This document shows, piece by piece, positions 44,866 to 55,419 of a stretch of DNA of 64,000 nucleotides. Where the stretch lies: positions 930,001 through 994,000 of the forward strand of contig JAJNNY010000001.1 in the NCBI GenBank assembly GCA_022453515.1, in the 5' to 3' direction. A program made the translations under genes and the position numbers. The stretch comes from Astrocystis sublimbata (Eukaryota > Ascomycota > Sordariomycetes > Xylariales > Xylariaceae). The notes beneath the pieces were generated by a model. It made no database searches. It was not told the origin of the DNA and saw nothing but the letters and a program-made list of their open reading frames with translations. The number at the start of each line of letters is the position of its first letter. Position 1 is the stretch's first letter.

Positions 44866-47057
44866 GATTGCAATATGAATCCAATGAACTGTGGTCTATG
44901 ATTGAAGCAAGAAGTACGAGGATCGCTTTTGGGTTGTAGGAGGGGAGAATGAATGGAAGCAAAGACCAAAGATGTAGAGGGAGGGAGAAAAAGTTGATTT
45001 GCGTAATGGGGGTCATTGGGGAGGCGGGAGAGGCGGGACGCAGCATCCAGGACCACCGAGTACCTACCTAAACTGTACCTCCTACACGTACGGTATAGGT
45101 ACAGTACAAGTAACCCGTGGACAGCACATCCCTCCGACGCCATTAGTGAGATCGCCAGGTGGGGTTGGTTTCCAATGTCCTACCCCCAACAGCTGTCCTC
45201 AACATACATCCCTCTACCTATGCCGCTCAATGCTGTGATAACTGTCGTATAACTGATATACTGCTTGATATACTGCTTTGAAATAGGTCCTATATAATCA
45301 GATAATAGACAACATAGATAGTGCTCTATTCACTGAAGGGCACTTTCCAAGATTCATTTAATTTTCTCACCACGGGCCTGTGCAGCACCTCAAGCACCTG
45401 GATGAATAGGGTAATTAGTCCGTGCTCACTGAGGTTATTGACTTGGAACTGGAACTTGACAGCATTGGAAAAGCCTCAGACATCGAAAACGGTCGAGTTC
45501 ATGTGCTATCTGACTGCCACTTAGCTGAGCGAATTATCCTATTGTCTGTCAATGCTATACGAATATCACAGAATCGACGCTACTATTTGTCATTTTTTGG
45601 CAGAGAGCTTCCGCAAAGAGAAGAACCATGGCACGCATGGATGTCGATACTGTAGTAAGTCTGGCTGCACCACACGTGGGCTACTCGTGAAACGGCAGAG
45701 TCTGAAGCGCCTGCAGGGTCCAGCAACGCTGCTCTTACTTCAGCACCATACTCCATTACATGTGCTTATGAACAAGAATGGCACCTGGGCGACGCGATGG
45801 GAAAGATGCTATCAATGCCTAACCTATCTCGTCTAAGCCGACTAAATTGCCCCGAGTTCTGTCCCGAGCTTGGACAACCTAGTCTGCACCGGTCTTTCTG
45901 CCGGAGACGTACTAGTGATTCGCAGTAGTAGTCGAGATTTCATGAGCGAGTGACGTCGATAATGGATATCACTGCACAACCACTTGGTGAGAGAGACCCT
46001 TGGTGTGGCCGAACGAAGTTTTGCTTCGGACCAAAATTCTCACGGCGGACGTAACCCCAGAAGGTTAGCTTGGATATAGGTATCTTTGCGTGATATATTT
46101 CTCTGCGAATTCATACTTCGAGGTTCTTTTCCATGCTATTCAGCCTTAAGCCACCAGTTGATATGAAGTATGTACTATCACATCAAGCTAACTCCAGGTC
46201 CTATGTCATACCCACGTGCTAAGAAAAATCGAACTTGGCGCAACCTTGTTGGAAGTTGAGCCTACGAGGAGTAGGTATTCTCTGCGCTCTGTCTTTCAGC
46301 CTAAATTGTGATGGGCACGTTCATAGGACGACTGCCACTTTCAATTCTCAATGTGTCCGTATCCTGTAGATGCATGTTTGCTTATTGTCCGGTGTCGCTG
46401 AGTAAGTCGGGTGCCAATCAACAGAATTACCCACCGGTGGTCGGTGGTAATTGTTCTCAACCCCACCAAGAGGTTAGGCATTGAGTCCAGGCCGAACCCC
46501 GCGATGCTTGGCACGGCATCTTTGTAACTCCGAGGAGGTGATTTGCTGCGCGGAAATCAATGCTCCCTTCGCCTCGTGACAATGCAGTCGGAATATGAGC
46601 CGCTAAATCATTACCGTGGGTTTAGAGATTCGAACGAGTCGCAATTTTACGATAAAAGAGAAATCGGAAAGACGAGATAAATGCAGTTGCAGAGTTTGAG
46701 TATTGAACCGAGTTTGAAATTTCAATATGGTATACACAATACTCCTTCTCACTAGAATCGTTGTTTTTACCAAATATAAAGATCCTGTCTGGGTATCACA
46801 TGATGGAGGTATGTTCAATAATTTGCATATGGTACTATAGACAATCTAAAAAAGACGATATTGTAAAGCATGAACAGCAGTGTGGTGTTTTTCATGTCAC
46901 GTACGCCCGTCAAGGTGGATTTTCAGACTCACTAAGAAAATTTCCCCCTCTCGGAAAACTTTACATTCCACCAGCGCTTCTAGACAAAACACCTCCATCT
47001 CAGCCGTTGCAGATTTGAATCACAATCAGTAACACCTAATCAAACTTAGTATCAAGT
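44866..47057. other. 2.2 kb divergent intergenic region
   Basis: Between the transketolase and methyltransferase starts. TACCTACCTA/GGTAC-type motifs lie at about 45060-45100. The frames at 45321-45836 show no protein-like pattern. No gene seen. Confidence 0.5.
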
Positions 47058-48599
47058 ATGGGTGGCAAGCCAAAACAGCGCCTGCAGACGAACCGGCCCT
47101 CGTCCCCCAAGGGAGGCGCCCGCAAGCCCATTGCCGCCAAGAAAGCAAAACCACCACCGCCACCACAGAAGACTCAGCAACAGACGAAAGAAACAACGGA
47201 CCTAGATCGCGAATCACTAGAAGATGTCAAGAGGCAGCAGACCCTCCTCAACATCTTCAGCACGACCTTCAGCGACGTGCTAGGCGCAGACGACTTCGCG
47301 GCCCAGGTGCAGGAGGTCAAGGGCGCGCTTTTCAACCGCGACTTCGAGGCTGCCTTTGCGCGCGAGGCGGCGCTGGACGTCTATGCGGCGCGCTGGTCGC
47401 CCACCCGCGCGCTATGCTATGCGCGCATTCTGAGGGAGCTGGAGGGGCATTTGCAGGGCCTCGTGGGGGGTGCTGATACAGATACCAACACTTCTGCTGC
47501 GTGTGAAAATGTGGATGTGGATGATAGGAAAGAGGGAGAACGTCGTGGTCGGTCTCAAAGAGAGAGAGGAGAGGATGAGGAGGCTGTTAACGATGAGCAA
47601 GACGGAGGCGATATCCAGGAAGGTATCCAGGATCTAAAGCTCGGAGAGCCCGAAGAGAATGGGGTGTCGACTGCAGCAGTAGCAGATCAGGCACCCGTCG
47701 ATGCAACGGAGGATAAGCAAGAAATCGAGAAAGAAAGAAAATCTCAACCACTTAAAATCCTCTCCATAGGCGGCGCCGCGGCCGAGATCGTCGCCTTTGC
47801 AGACTTTATATCCCACCAATCCGCCACCAGCGCCACCAGCAACACAGCAACCGATATAACGCTCCTCGACATCGGACCCTGGGAATCGGTGGTCTCGCGT
47901 CTTCACACCTCGCTGATAAGCGTGCCTCCAATATGGAAATACGCCAGCGCCGCCGCGAAAGCCGCCAACGCACCTCTCATTCCCACCCCCTCCTCCTTCC
48001 AGTGCCAGTTCGTGCAGAAGGACATCCTCCAAATACCGCAAGCCGAGCTATTTACTCACATCACAGCCCCAGGAGGAGACCACAACAACAACAACAACAA
48101 AACCCCCGTTCTCATTACCCTCCTCTTCACCCTCAACGAGCTGTACACCGCCGGCGGCATAAAGCGCACGACGGCCTTCCTGCGGTCGCTGACTTCGCCC
48201 GGCTCCGCTTTGGCCCCAGGATCCCTGCTCCTCGTCGTCGACTCGCCGGGGAGTTACTCCGAGGCTGCCGTGGGGAAGGCGAAGGAGGCCGGCGAAGGGG
48301 ATGGGGAGACGAAGAAGAAGTACCCGATGCAGTGGCTGCTCGAGCACACGCTTACCCCGCCGCCGCCGAGGAAGAAGCCAGTGCAGGCCGGTGCAGAGGA
48401 AGGGAAAACAGACGAGCCAGAAACGGGGGAGCCAGGAAAAGATGACAAGGACGGTACGGAAGAGGGGGGTGGTATGAAGTGGGAGAAAGTTGAGTCTCAT
48501 GACTCCGTATGGTTCCGCGTCGCCGATGGCTTGCGGTATCCAATTCCCCTTGAGAACATGCGTTATCAAATGCATATGTACCGTGCGTATATTGATTGA
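47058..48599 (+). CDS. 25S rRNA (uridine-N3) methyltransferase, Bmt6-like
   Basis: Single exon, 513 residues. It fits the fungal Methyltransf_34 family that includes yeast Bmt6, which methylates N3 of a uridine in 25S rRNA in the nucleolus. The N-terminus is Lys/Pro-rich with KPKQRLQTNRPSSPKGG and AAKKAKPPPPPQKTQQQ, suiting nucleolar RNA binding. The methyltransferase fold is visible as ILSIGGAAAEIVAFADF (the SAM-binding glycine loop, about residue 235-250), ITLLDIGPWESVVSRL (acidic strand 2), QFVQKDILQIP, and ITLLFTLNELYTAGG plus GSLLLVVDSPGSYSE for the later strands. The C-terminus RYPIPLENMRYQMHMYR is typical. Low-complexity inserts include a poly-Asn run (about 48082-48102) and acidic Glu/Asp stretches. 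It is convergent with the Sac-phosphatase gene, 298 bp apart. Confidence 0.82.
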   Translation: MGGKPKQRLQTNRPSSPKGGARKPIAAKKAKPPPPPQKTQQQTKETTDLDRESLEDVKRQQTLLNIFSTTFSDVLGADDFAAQVQEVKGALFNRDFEAAFAREAALDVYAARWSPTRALCYARILRELEGHLQGLVGGADTDTNTSAACENVDVDDRKEGERRGRSQRERGEDEEAVNDEQDGGDIQEGIQDLKLGEPEENGVSTAAVADQAPVDATEDKQEIEKERKSQPLKILSIGGAAAEIVAFADFISHQSATSATSNTATDITLLDIGPWESVVSRLHTSLISVPPIWKYASAAAKAANAPLIPTPSSFQCQFVQKDILQIPQAELFTHITAPGGDHNNNNNKTPVLITLLFTLNELYTAGGIKRTTAFLRSLTSPGSALAPGSLLLVVDSPGSYSEAAVGKAKEAGEGDGETKKKYPMQWLLEHTLTPPPPRKKPVQAGAEEGKTDEPETGEPGKDDKDGTEEGGGMKWEKVESHDSVWFRVADGLRYPIPLENMRYQMHMYRAYID

Positions 48600-48897
48600 A
48601 AATTAAAATAAAAGTGTCTCGAGGGAGTATACGTCATCCGCAGGAATGTCTGGTGATCTATGTACATGCCTTTGATACTAGGTATCAATTGCTCATCTTC
48701 GAGGTGCTGTGATCCCACATGCCGGTTTGGACGTCTATCAGCAGAGCTTTTATTTACTAGCCAAAAAACTCAAAATAACCGCCTGCTTACATAAATCATG
48801 CATATACCAAGATACGCGTTTTGTCTACTCTACCACGCGTACTTCCCGACTGACAATATATACTCTTCCCCCATCAATTACCTAATTATGTCGTCAA

Positions 48898-51800
48898 TCA
48901 AGCCCACACCAACTTTTTGATAGTGTGACCCAGCTGGTCAAAGAGTCCCGTGCTCCTCTTCGCATCTTCCAAGGACATAATGTCCGCTCTTGTAACCAAT
49001 CCCACCCCTTTATTAATCCCACCACCGTCTTTCGCCCCTTCACTACCCGCTATATCAGGCGGTGGCGGCCGACCCGCAAGCACAAGCCTCTCGATCTCCG
49101 CAGCAATATTATTGACCTGCTCGATCTCCGTAAGCGGTCTCGCACCTTGCGCATCCGAGATAGCCGTGTGGCTATACAGCGCCTTGAACGCGACCTTTTT
49201 TCTCGCGACTCTCTCCTCCGTTGCCCTACTGCTGCCCCCCGTAATGGAGCTGAGGATCCCTCCGCCATTATCAGCATGGACACTATTGCCGCCCTCGTCC
49301 GGCAGCGAAGATAGCGAGCGTGTGTTTGTACGCTTGATGTCTGTTTTCCCAGGCTCGTAAGTGATCACAAGTCCCATGTTCTTCTTCTCGTCCGCATGGG
49401 CGGGGGATAGAACGTTCGTGATGTACGTGCCGACAGTGATCCCCTCCACGTGCGCGAGCTCAACGCGCTCGAACGAAGACACCTTGTCTAAGTTCCAGTC
49501 GAATCTGCACAAGTATAGCGCCTTGTCCGTCAAAAGCAAAACCACTTCTTCAAAGGGAGAGGACTTGATGGTATCCGATGCGTGGGGTGTCAGCAACGTC
49601 CAGCCAGCCATGAAGTCCTCGTTGTCGTTTTCGATGGCGATCTTCTGCGACGTTTCAATGGCGAGCTCGCGCATACGGGACATGGAAACACCGGGGTCCT
49701 TGGTCATCATGTTGGCCTCGAACTCATCGAAGACCAGGGACGTCACATTGCCTAGGAAGAAGTCGATGGCTGCTTGGCTAAAGTGATCGTTGACCATGCT
49801 AATTGCGTTGCCAGTAATTAGTGGAAAGGTCTTTTGGTGTATATTCATCGAGTTTCTTACCCATTGTAGAACCGCGTAAGGGAGAGACCCAGGTCGTTGA
49901 CCATGCCACGATAGTCTCTCTTCTTTGTTCTGGTATAGTCGCCTTTCATTGCAGCAGTCGAAGCATCTACACGCATAGTTGGTTAGCAGGCACCCTACGA
50001 GATGGTCATACCACAAGAGGGGGCAACTCACATTGTTTCGAAATAGCATCGCCATTGTCAGCCCAAAGTGTATTGAACCAAGTGTTCTCTTGGTCAAGCT
50101 GCACATTTACGTCGAATCCTTCCTCTTTAAGCTGTAAATCGAGCATGAATTTACCAAACGAGCTCTGGCAAACATTGGTGCGATCCAAGCAATCCATGCA
50201 ATTGGTCCGTAAAACTCCGTTTTGCCTGCGCTCTACCCCATTATTCGTTTCCACTGTGCTCCCACTCCTTTCGACCTTGTCCCCTAGGGTGTCCAGGAGC
50301 TGGCTAACATTTTCGAATTTCATGCCGCGACAAGCGGAGTGAAAGTCGAACCACTCGAAGGCTAAGGGATCTGTCCCTTGCTGCTTTTCTTGATTATATC
50401 TCTCGACATTCTTCTCGTACTCATTACCAACAATAGCTTCGACACCACGCTTTTCAACAAGATTAACCAGTTGCAATGAGCCATACCTTTTACCCATCCA
50501 GTTAAATTGTTTCGAGAAAGCATGGAAGTTGGCCTCTGGGGAATGCTTAAGCACTGGTATGGGTTTCAAAGAGTAAGGGGATTGGGTAAAGAAAAGGGGT
50601 ATGCTCCCCCGAACTTGTACGAAAGAGTAGATCTTAGACGAAGGTTCCCAGGAGGGGCTGGACAGGATCTGTTCGGTTTCAACGGAGTTGGCTGTGAAGC
50701 CTTCTTCATCTATTCCTCTGCGTAGATAACGCAAACCCGCCCGTTTAACCAATCTCCGAGACACAATAGTCATAACATATTTCTTTTCAGATGGACGAAG
50801 GTCGATGGACGCTCGCTCCTGCTGAGGCGATCCCGGTGGAGAAGCCGTTATCTCATTCAACTCCATAGAGTCTTTTTGGGAGTCGACTTGCGGTGGGTGT
50901 CGGTCGACAACAAATGATCGCTGGCCAACGAAACCTTGCATCACAGGCAAAAGAAGTGACTCGTCTCCTAGCGACATGAAGGGCCTCAGCAAGCTCTGGT
51001 TCCAAAAGAACAAGGGATCGGCGACCCTATTTAGCGGTATACGCGACCCGATGGCGGCTTGGTTGGAGATGCTCCTTGTGAGGTCTACATCGTACGAAAA
51101 GAAGAAGCTCTTGGAGGTGCCGAACCAAATATGTGCCATGCGCAACAGCTTGGGAGTCAGGCTCTCCCCGGCCGTGGGAGCCGGGGGTGGCGTGTCAACA
51201 TTCTCCTCGGCCACGGTCTTGCTTAGCTCATTGTCATCGGCCCCGTTCTTGCTATCATCTACCTCGTCGGTCTCAGGCTCCGCGACGGTGGCTGGGCCAA
51301 CACCACTGAGCCCCAAGCTCTGTCGACGGTTCGCCATCCATGCCTTGTTGCTAAACCATTTCTGGGCGATGCGACCATAGCTCCCGCTTTTCCTGAATAC
51401 ATCCTGGGCAATGCCTTTGCGCGCTCCCGGATCGCCAAGCGGTTGCGGTGTGTCGCGGTCGCTTTGTGCACCGGGATCGTCGGCATCCTCGGCGCCGGTG
51501 GCGGCAGGTGGTGCGTCGGGCTCGCTTGCAGTGTCGGAGCCCTCGTCGGCGAGCTTCTCGGTCGAAGCACGACTCAGCTTCAGAACAGTGTGGCCGATGG
51601 CGGTTTCGGCCTCATGCTGGTTCGTACAGGGAGTGAGCGCGACATCGGTGACGACGTAGACAGGATGGCCGCGGATCAGCGCAACCTGCTGCCGACCGGT
51701 GATGGAAACGAGGTAGCTGAGACGAGCTACAGTGAAAAGGCCTAGACGCGGGCACAAGCGGCGATTGTCAGCGACGGGGATCCTCCGGCGGCCGATTCCA

Positions 51801-52025
51801 AGTCGGCGATCACGCACCTATGATGCCAAAAGCCTCGAAGGACGAGTTGGGCGGCGTCGAGTCGGAGACAATCGCTTGGTCGCGCGGCATCGAAGCCACA
51901 GCGGCATCGCCATACTTGATCTTGACTGGGTTGGGGGCGCGAGTCTGGCCCTTGGTGAGCAGCGGCTGGATTATGAGGCCATCGACGGCGGCGCAGACCA
52001 AGAGCTTTCGCGCCAGGCCTGGCAT
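48898..52025 (-). CDS. Sac-domain phosphoinositide phosphatase with hSac2 domain
   Basis: Four exons, 52025-51818, 51741-50032, 49966-49861 and 49798-48898, give 974 residues. The first 560 or so form the SacI-type phosphatase with an acidic low-complexity insert (about 110-240). The catalytic loop is RTNCMDCLDRTNV with Cys about 584 and Arg about 590, the C-x5-R-T/S signature of Sac enzymes, preceded by EWFDFHSACRGMKFENV. After the Sac domain (YASTAAMKGDYTRTKKRDYRG and GMVNDLGLSLTRFYNG are typical) comes an hSac2/INPP5F-like region: FEEVVLLLTDKALYLCRFDW, then SSFERVELAHVEGITVGTYI. The domain pair matches Sac2/INPP5F-type enzymes, which act on PI4P on endosomal membranes; the fungal substrate is inferred. 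No membrane anchor is seen at the C-terminus, unlike Sac1. Confidence 0.88.
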
Positions 52026-53098
52026 TCTATCTACTACCTAAGATGCAGAAGCAGCAGTCGGACAGGCAATCATGGCCAGAGGAGAGGAAGCAATGATAGC
52101 AGCCGAAATGACGATAGTATTGGGACTTGACTTCTAGTCTTTAGCTAAACACAGCATTTGAACCCAAGTGAAGGAGGAACTCAAATGAAAAAGTGATGAA
52201 CAAGAAACAAGAAACAAAAAACAGGCTCGAGATGATTGCGCGCGCTTCCTAATAAGTGAAGCAGCCGAAATGCGGCCGTCTCCCGAGAACAGTGCTCCTG
52301 CTGGCTACAATTGGTAGCTCGGTAGGTAAGTAATAAGTAAAGAGGTAGGTACTCAGAAGCGGAGGGTGATGATGTCGAAGATGGATGACTTAGGTGCAGT
52401 CAGTACCTATCGGGCATGGTGGGGTCGCTTGACGTCGTCATCTGCTTGGGCGCATTGTTTCTTTCAGCTCAATCAATCGATCCTGCCGACCTGCCCCTCC
52501 AGCGAGACCTCCTGCCACCAAGTTGCGCCCGCGATCGGCAGTCGACCCGGGCCAGCCCAAGTCAGAACCAATCATGAACGTGCCTGGCTATGTGTATTCT
52601 TCATTGTACATCTAGCCTGATGTGGTACGATATTGGATATCGGTGGAGAAAAGAAAGGGAAAAGAAGATCAGATTTTCTTGAGCAGGACTCAGGAGTCAA
52701 AATACATACAGCATTGAAAGGAAGACATCTATTTCTAGCCCAGCCCCGGCCGACTTCACTGATTTCACCTCACAATTCGCCGCGCTTCCTAATGCTACAC
52801 GGAATTACGAGATCAGGTGCGGTGGCCAATACCTTATGAGCATTCACTGTACCGCAATATTCGTCCCAGAACCGGTGCGCAAAAAAAAAAAAAAAACGAC
52901 ACCGTCCCGATTGATAGCCACTGTAGTAACACCTTTTGTCAAGCGCATGTGGTTTCAGATCTTCGCATTTTCTTTATAACTGCATTCTGCAATGGCTATG
53001 TTCACCACATAGCACCGTGTGATTTTGCTGCCTTGATCATCCCCAATTATTTGCTCTACTGCCCGTCAAGTGTGACACCTTCATACGACAGGGGGGCC
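52026..53098. other. Intergenic; contains a poly-A run
   Basis: Promoter side of the Sac-phosphatase gene and 3' side of SNU13. A run of 16 A lies at 52881-52896. GTAGGTA-type motifs lie at about 52323-52352. No gene seen. Confidence 0.5.
52881..52896 (+). repeat. Poly-A run (16 A)
   Basis: Homopolymer in the intergenic DNA between SNU13 and the Sac-phosphatase gene; prone to length error in sequencing. Confidence 0.9.
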
Positions 53099-53898
53099 TT
53101 AGATCATGAGGCGTTCGACCTTATCCTTCAGAGCTCGAATCTGGTTCTGTAGCTCACTGGCTTCGTTCGTCGTGATGGAAACGCTGAGGTATGGTTAGCA
53201 CATACCCAATGTTGTGGATACAGATGCAATGGGCGTCGACTCACGCAATCACCGATCGGCTGACGTTGCATGCGCGTCCGAGAGCGACCTTGGAGGGAAC
53301 GTAAACGTAGCTGTTCATCGATTAGCACCGTGTCTCCTTGTGAGCATGTAGAGAGAGCAGTCGTACGGGACGTTCTTATCCTTCAGGTAGATTGTACAGT
53401 CAGTTATCGCGTCTGGGGAACCTGGTTTCGGGGGGAAATACCTCGGCCAAGAGAGGCAGATGCAATACTACCACTGAAGTCAGTAATCTACCACTCAGAG
53501 TAGCGATGGAGGACGAATAGAGCTACATACGGATGCTGAGAGGGGTGCAGTCGCCTGCAAGAACCACGAGTTCCGAGACCTGGGAATCGGTATGTTAGTA
53601 CGCAGTTTCGCTGGCTATCGAATACGAGGGAAGCGTACACCGCGCGAGAGAGCTTTCGTGGCCTGTAACACACACCACCGTTAGCAATATTCATTGACAA
53701 AGAGGGAAAAGACTCACCTCGTTAGCGCCCTTCTTGATCTGGCGATAGTGCGACGCCTGCTGAATCAGGTCGAGGATTTCCTGGGCCAGGGCCGGGTCGG
53801 CCATGGGGAAAGCTGTTCATGACCAGTCAGCGTTTTCGGACCAGCGAAGAATGAACTGATGGGGCGCATAACGCACCGGCACTCTCTTGACTAGCCAT
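53099..53898 (-). CDS. SNU13: SNU13 (15.5K/NHP2L1), U4 snRNP and box C/D snoRNP protein
   Basis: RNA-binding protein of the L7Ae family that binds the kink-turn in U4 snRNA and box C/D snoRNAs, serving both the spliceosome and rRNA methylation. Eight exons: 53898-53877, 53812-53718, 53662-53639, 53579-53531, 53467-53442, 53380-53367, 53310-53245 and 53183-53099. All seven introns are 55-64 bp with GT-AG ends, and the spliced frame gives exactly 126 residues, the yeast length. The kink-turn-binding stretch KKGANEATKALSRGVSEL is intact, as are AGDCTPLSI, LLHLPLLAEDKNVPYVYVPS and the family's GRACNVSRSVIA. Exons of 24, 26 and 14 nt make it hard for gene finders; no single frame shows the protein. 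It is divergent from the V-ATPase subunit c gene. Confidence 0.95.
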
Positions 53899-54600
53899 GA
53901 TGTTGAGTTTGGAATGATCAGGGTTCCTTGCGTTGGCTCGCCCTGGGCGGAGAGGGAGTGGAATGGAGGCTGAAAGCTGAAGATCGTTGAATGGGTGCAA
54001 GTGGTGAAGAAAGTCCAAAGTCAGAAAAGTTCCAAGCTGCCAAAGCTTCGCCTGGGCCGATAAGCCTGATAGGCTGGCGGTACTGGCACATCGACCCACC
54101 AACTCGAAAAAGCTAGGCTTTTGTGTACTAACCTATCTAGGCAAGGCTCTATAGGTATTCTGCAATGGGCATCATGGGGCTGACAGTGTGGGTCTGTGTC
54201 CGCTGCACCGCACCCCGAGGTGCTCGAACTGCTGGCGGCGCATGAGTTAATCCGATCCGGGCGGAGCAGGCGCAGCGGGCGTCGCGCTGGAGAGTCAGAC
54301 TGAGGCTTCGATTTGCCAGCTGCCTGCAGCCCAGACCCAGTGACGGACCCAGTCTCAGACCCAAACCCGCGAGCAAAGACCAGAGCTCCCGTCGACCTGT
54401 CCAACCGTGAACACAAGCAACTTCGCCAGAACACCTCTCACGCCATCCACATCTACGCCATCATCCTCGTTCGCGACCCTCGCCCTTCTATCTCATCTCG
54501 ACACCAGACTGAACTCTATCTGCTCAAATCCAGCTCCGCGATATCATTTCGTGAGCTGACCGCGATTGTTTCCATCAAACTCCCTCAAACAACTCTCACA
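53899..54600. promoter_or_regulatory. Shared divergent promoter, SNU13 / VMA3
   Basis: A 702-bp region between two housekeeping gene starts. The right half is a C/A/T-rich leader ending ACTCTCACA before the VMA3 ATG, typical of highly expressed ascomycete genes. No specific factor site is claimed. Confidence 0.5.
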
Positions 54601-55419
54601 ATGGCTGAATTCTCAGAAGCTTGGTACGTAATTGACTGTACCACCTCCACACTCTCCTCCTATTCATCGCCCATCAACGCCCATCGCGGCGCCAGCTCTT
54701 CCTTCACTGCAGATCGTCTCGGCCCACGTTCTCGTCGCACACATCTTCCACATCTGAGCCAATGCAGCTGCTAACCTACTTGCCCCTTCTAGCCCGGTCT
54801 ACGCGGTTCGTCTCCCTCCATCCAATCGATCTCGATGCGCAACCAGTCATCGCGAAAGCGGCTATTGTTCTATCCAAAGATGCTAACACTAGATCTAGCC
54901 GTTCTTCGGTGCCATGGGCTGCACGGCCGCCATCGTTTTCACCTGCTTGGGTGCCTCGTACGGAACTGCCAAGTCTGGTGTCGGTATTGCTGCCATGGGT
55001 GTCCTGAGACCTGATCTCATCGTCAAGAGTACGCGCCTCTCCACTTAAATCGCCTTCCCCTTGGCTCCCAAAGCTATGCTAACACCCAGTCAGACATTGT
55101 CCCTGTTATTATGGCTGGTATTATCGGTATCTACGGTCTTGTCGTGTCCGTCCTGATCTCCGACGGCCTGAAGCAGCAGCTGCCCCTATACACGGGCTTC
55201 ATCCAGCTCGGCGCCGGTCTCGCTGTTGGTCTTGCCGGTATGGCCGCTGGTTTCGCTATTGGTATTGTTGGTGATGCTGGTGTCCGCGGAACCGCACAGC
55301 AGCCCAGACTCTTTGTCGGCATGATCCTGATTCTCATTTTCGCCGAAGTCTTGGGTCTCTACGGTCTCATCGTCGCCCTGCTCATGAACTCCAAGGCTTC
55401 CGTCGACGTCACCTGCTAA
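54601..55419 (+). CDS. VMA3: V-type H+-ATPase proteolipid subunit c
   Basis: Proteolipid of the rotating c-ring in the Vo sector that acidifies vacuoles and endosomes. Four exons, 54601-54623, 54793-54805, 54899-55028 and 55094-55419, give 163 residues. Four membrane helices are clear: [57 protein letters not shown] and [20 protein letters not shown]. The proton-carrying glutamate is Glu140 in [10 protein letters not shown]. The loop [20 protein letters not shown] is the family signature. Exon 2 is only 13 nt (coding the end of Cys plus PVYA), flanked by introns of 169 and 93 bp with CTAAC branch sites; skipping it would shift the frame. The protein starts MAEFSEACPVYAPFF, as in related fungal subunits c. 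Confidence 0.96.

Noticed and set aside
46610..46640. Sequence resembling a tRNA B box (GTTCGAATC on the - strand)
   Set aside because: The flanking bases do not pair into a T stem and no acceptor stem is present.
47634..48041. 135-codon - strand frame
   Set aside because: Antisense to the Bmt6-like methyltransferase gene.
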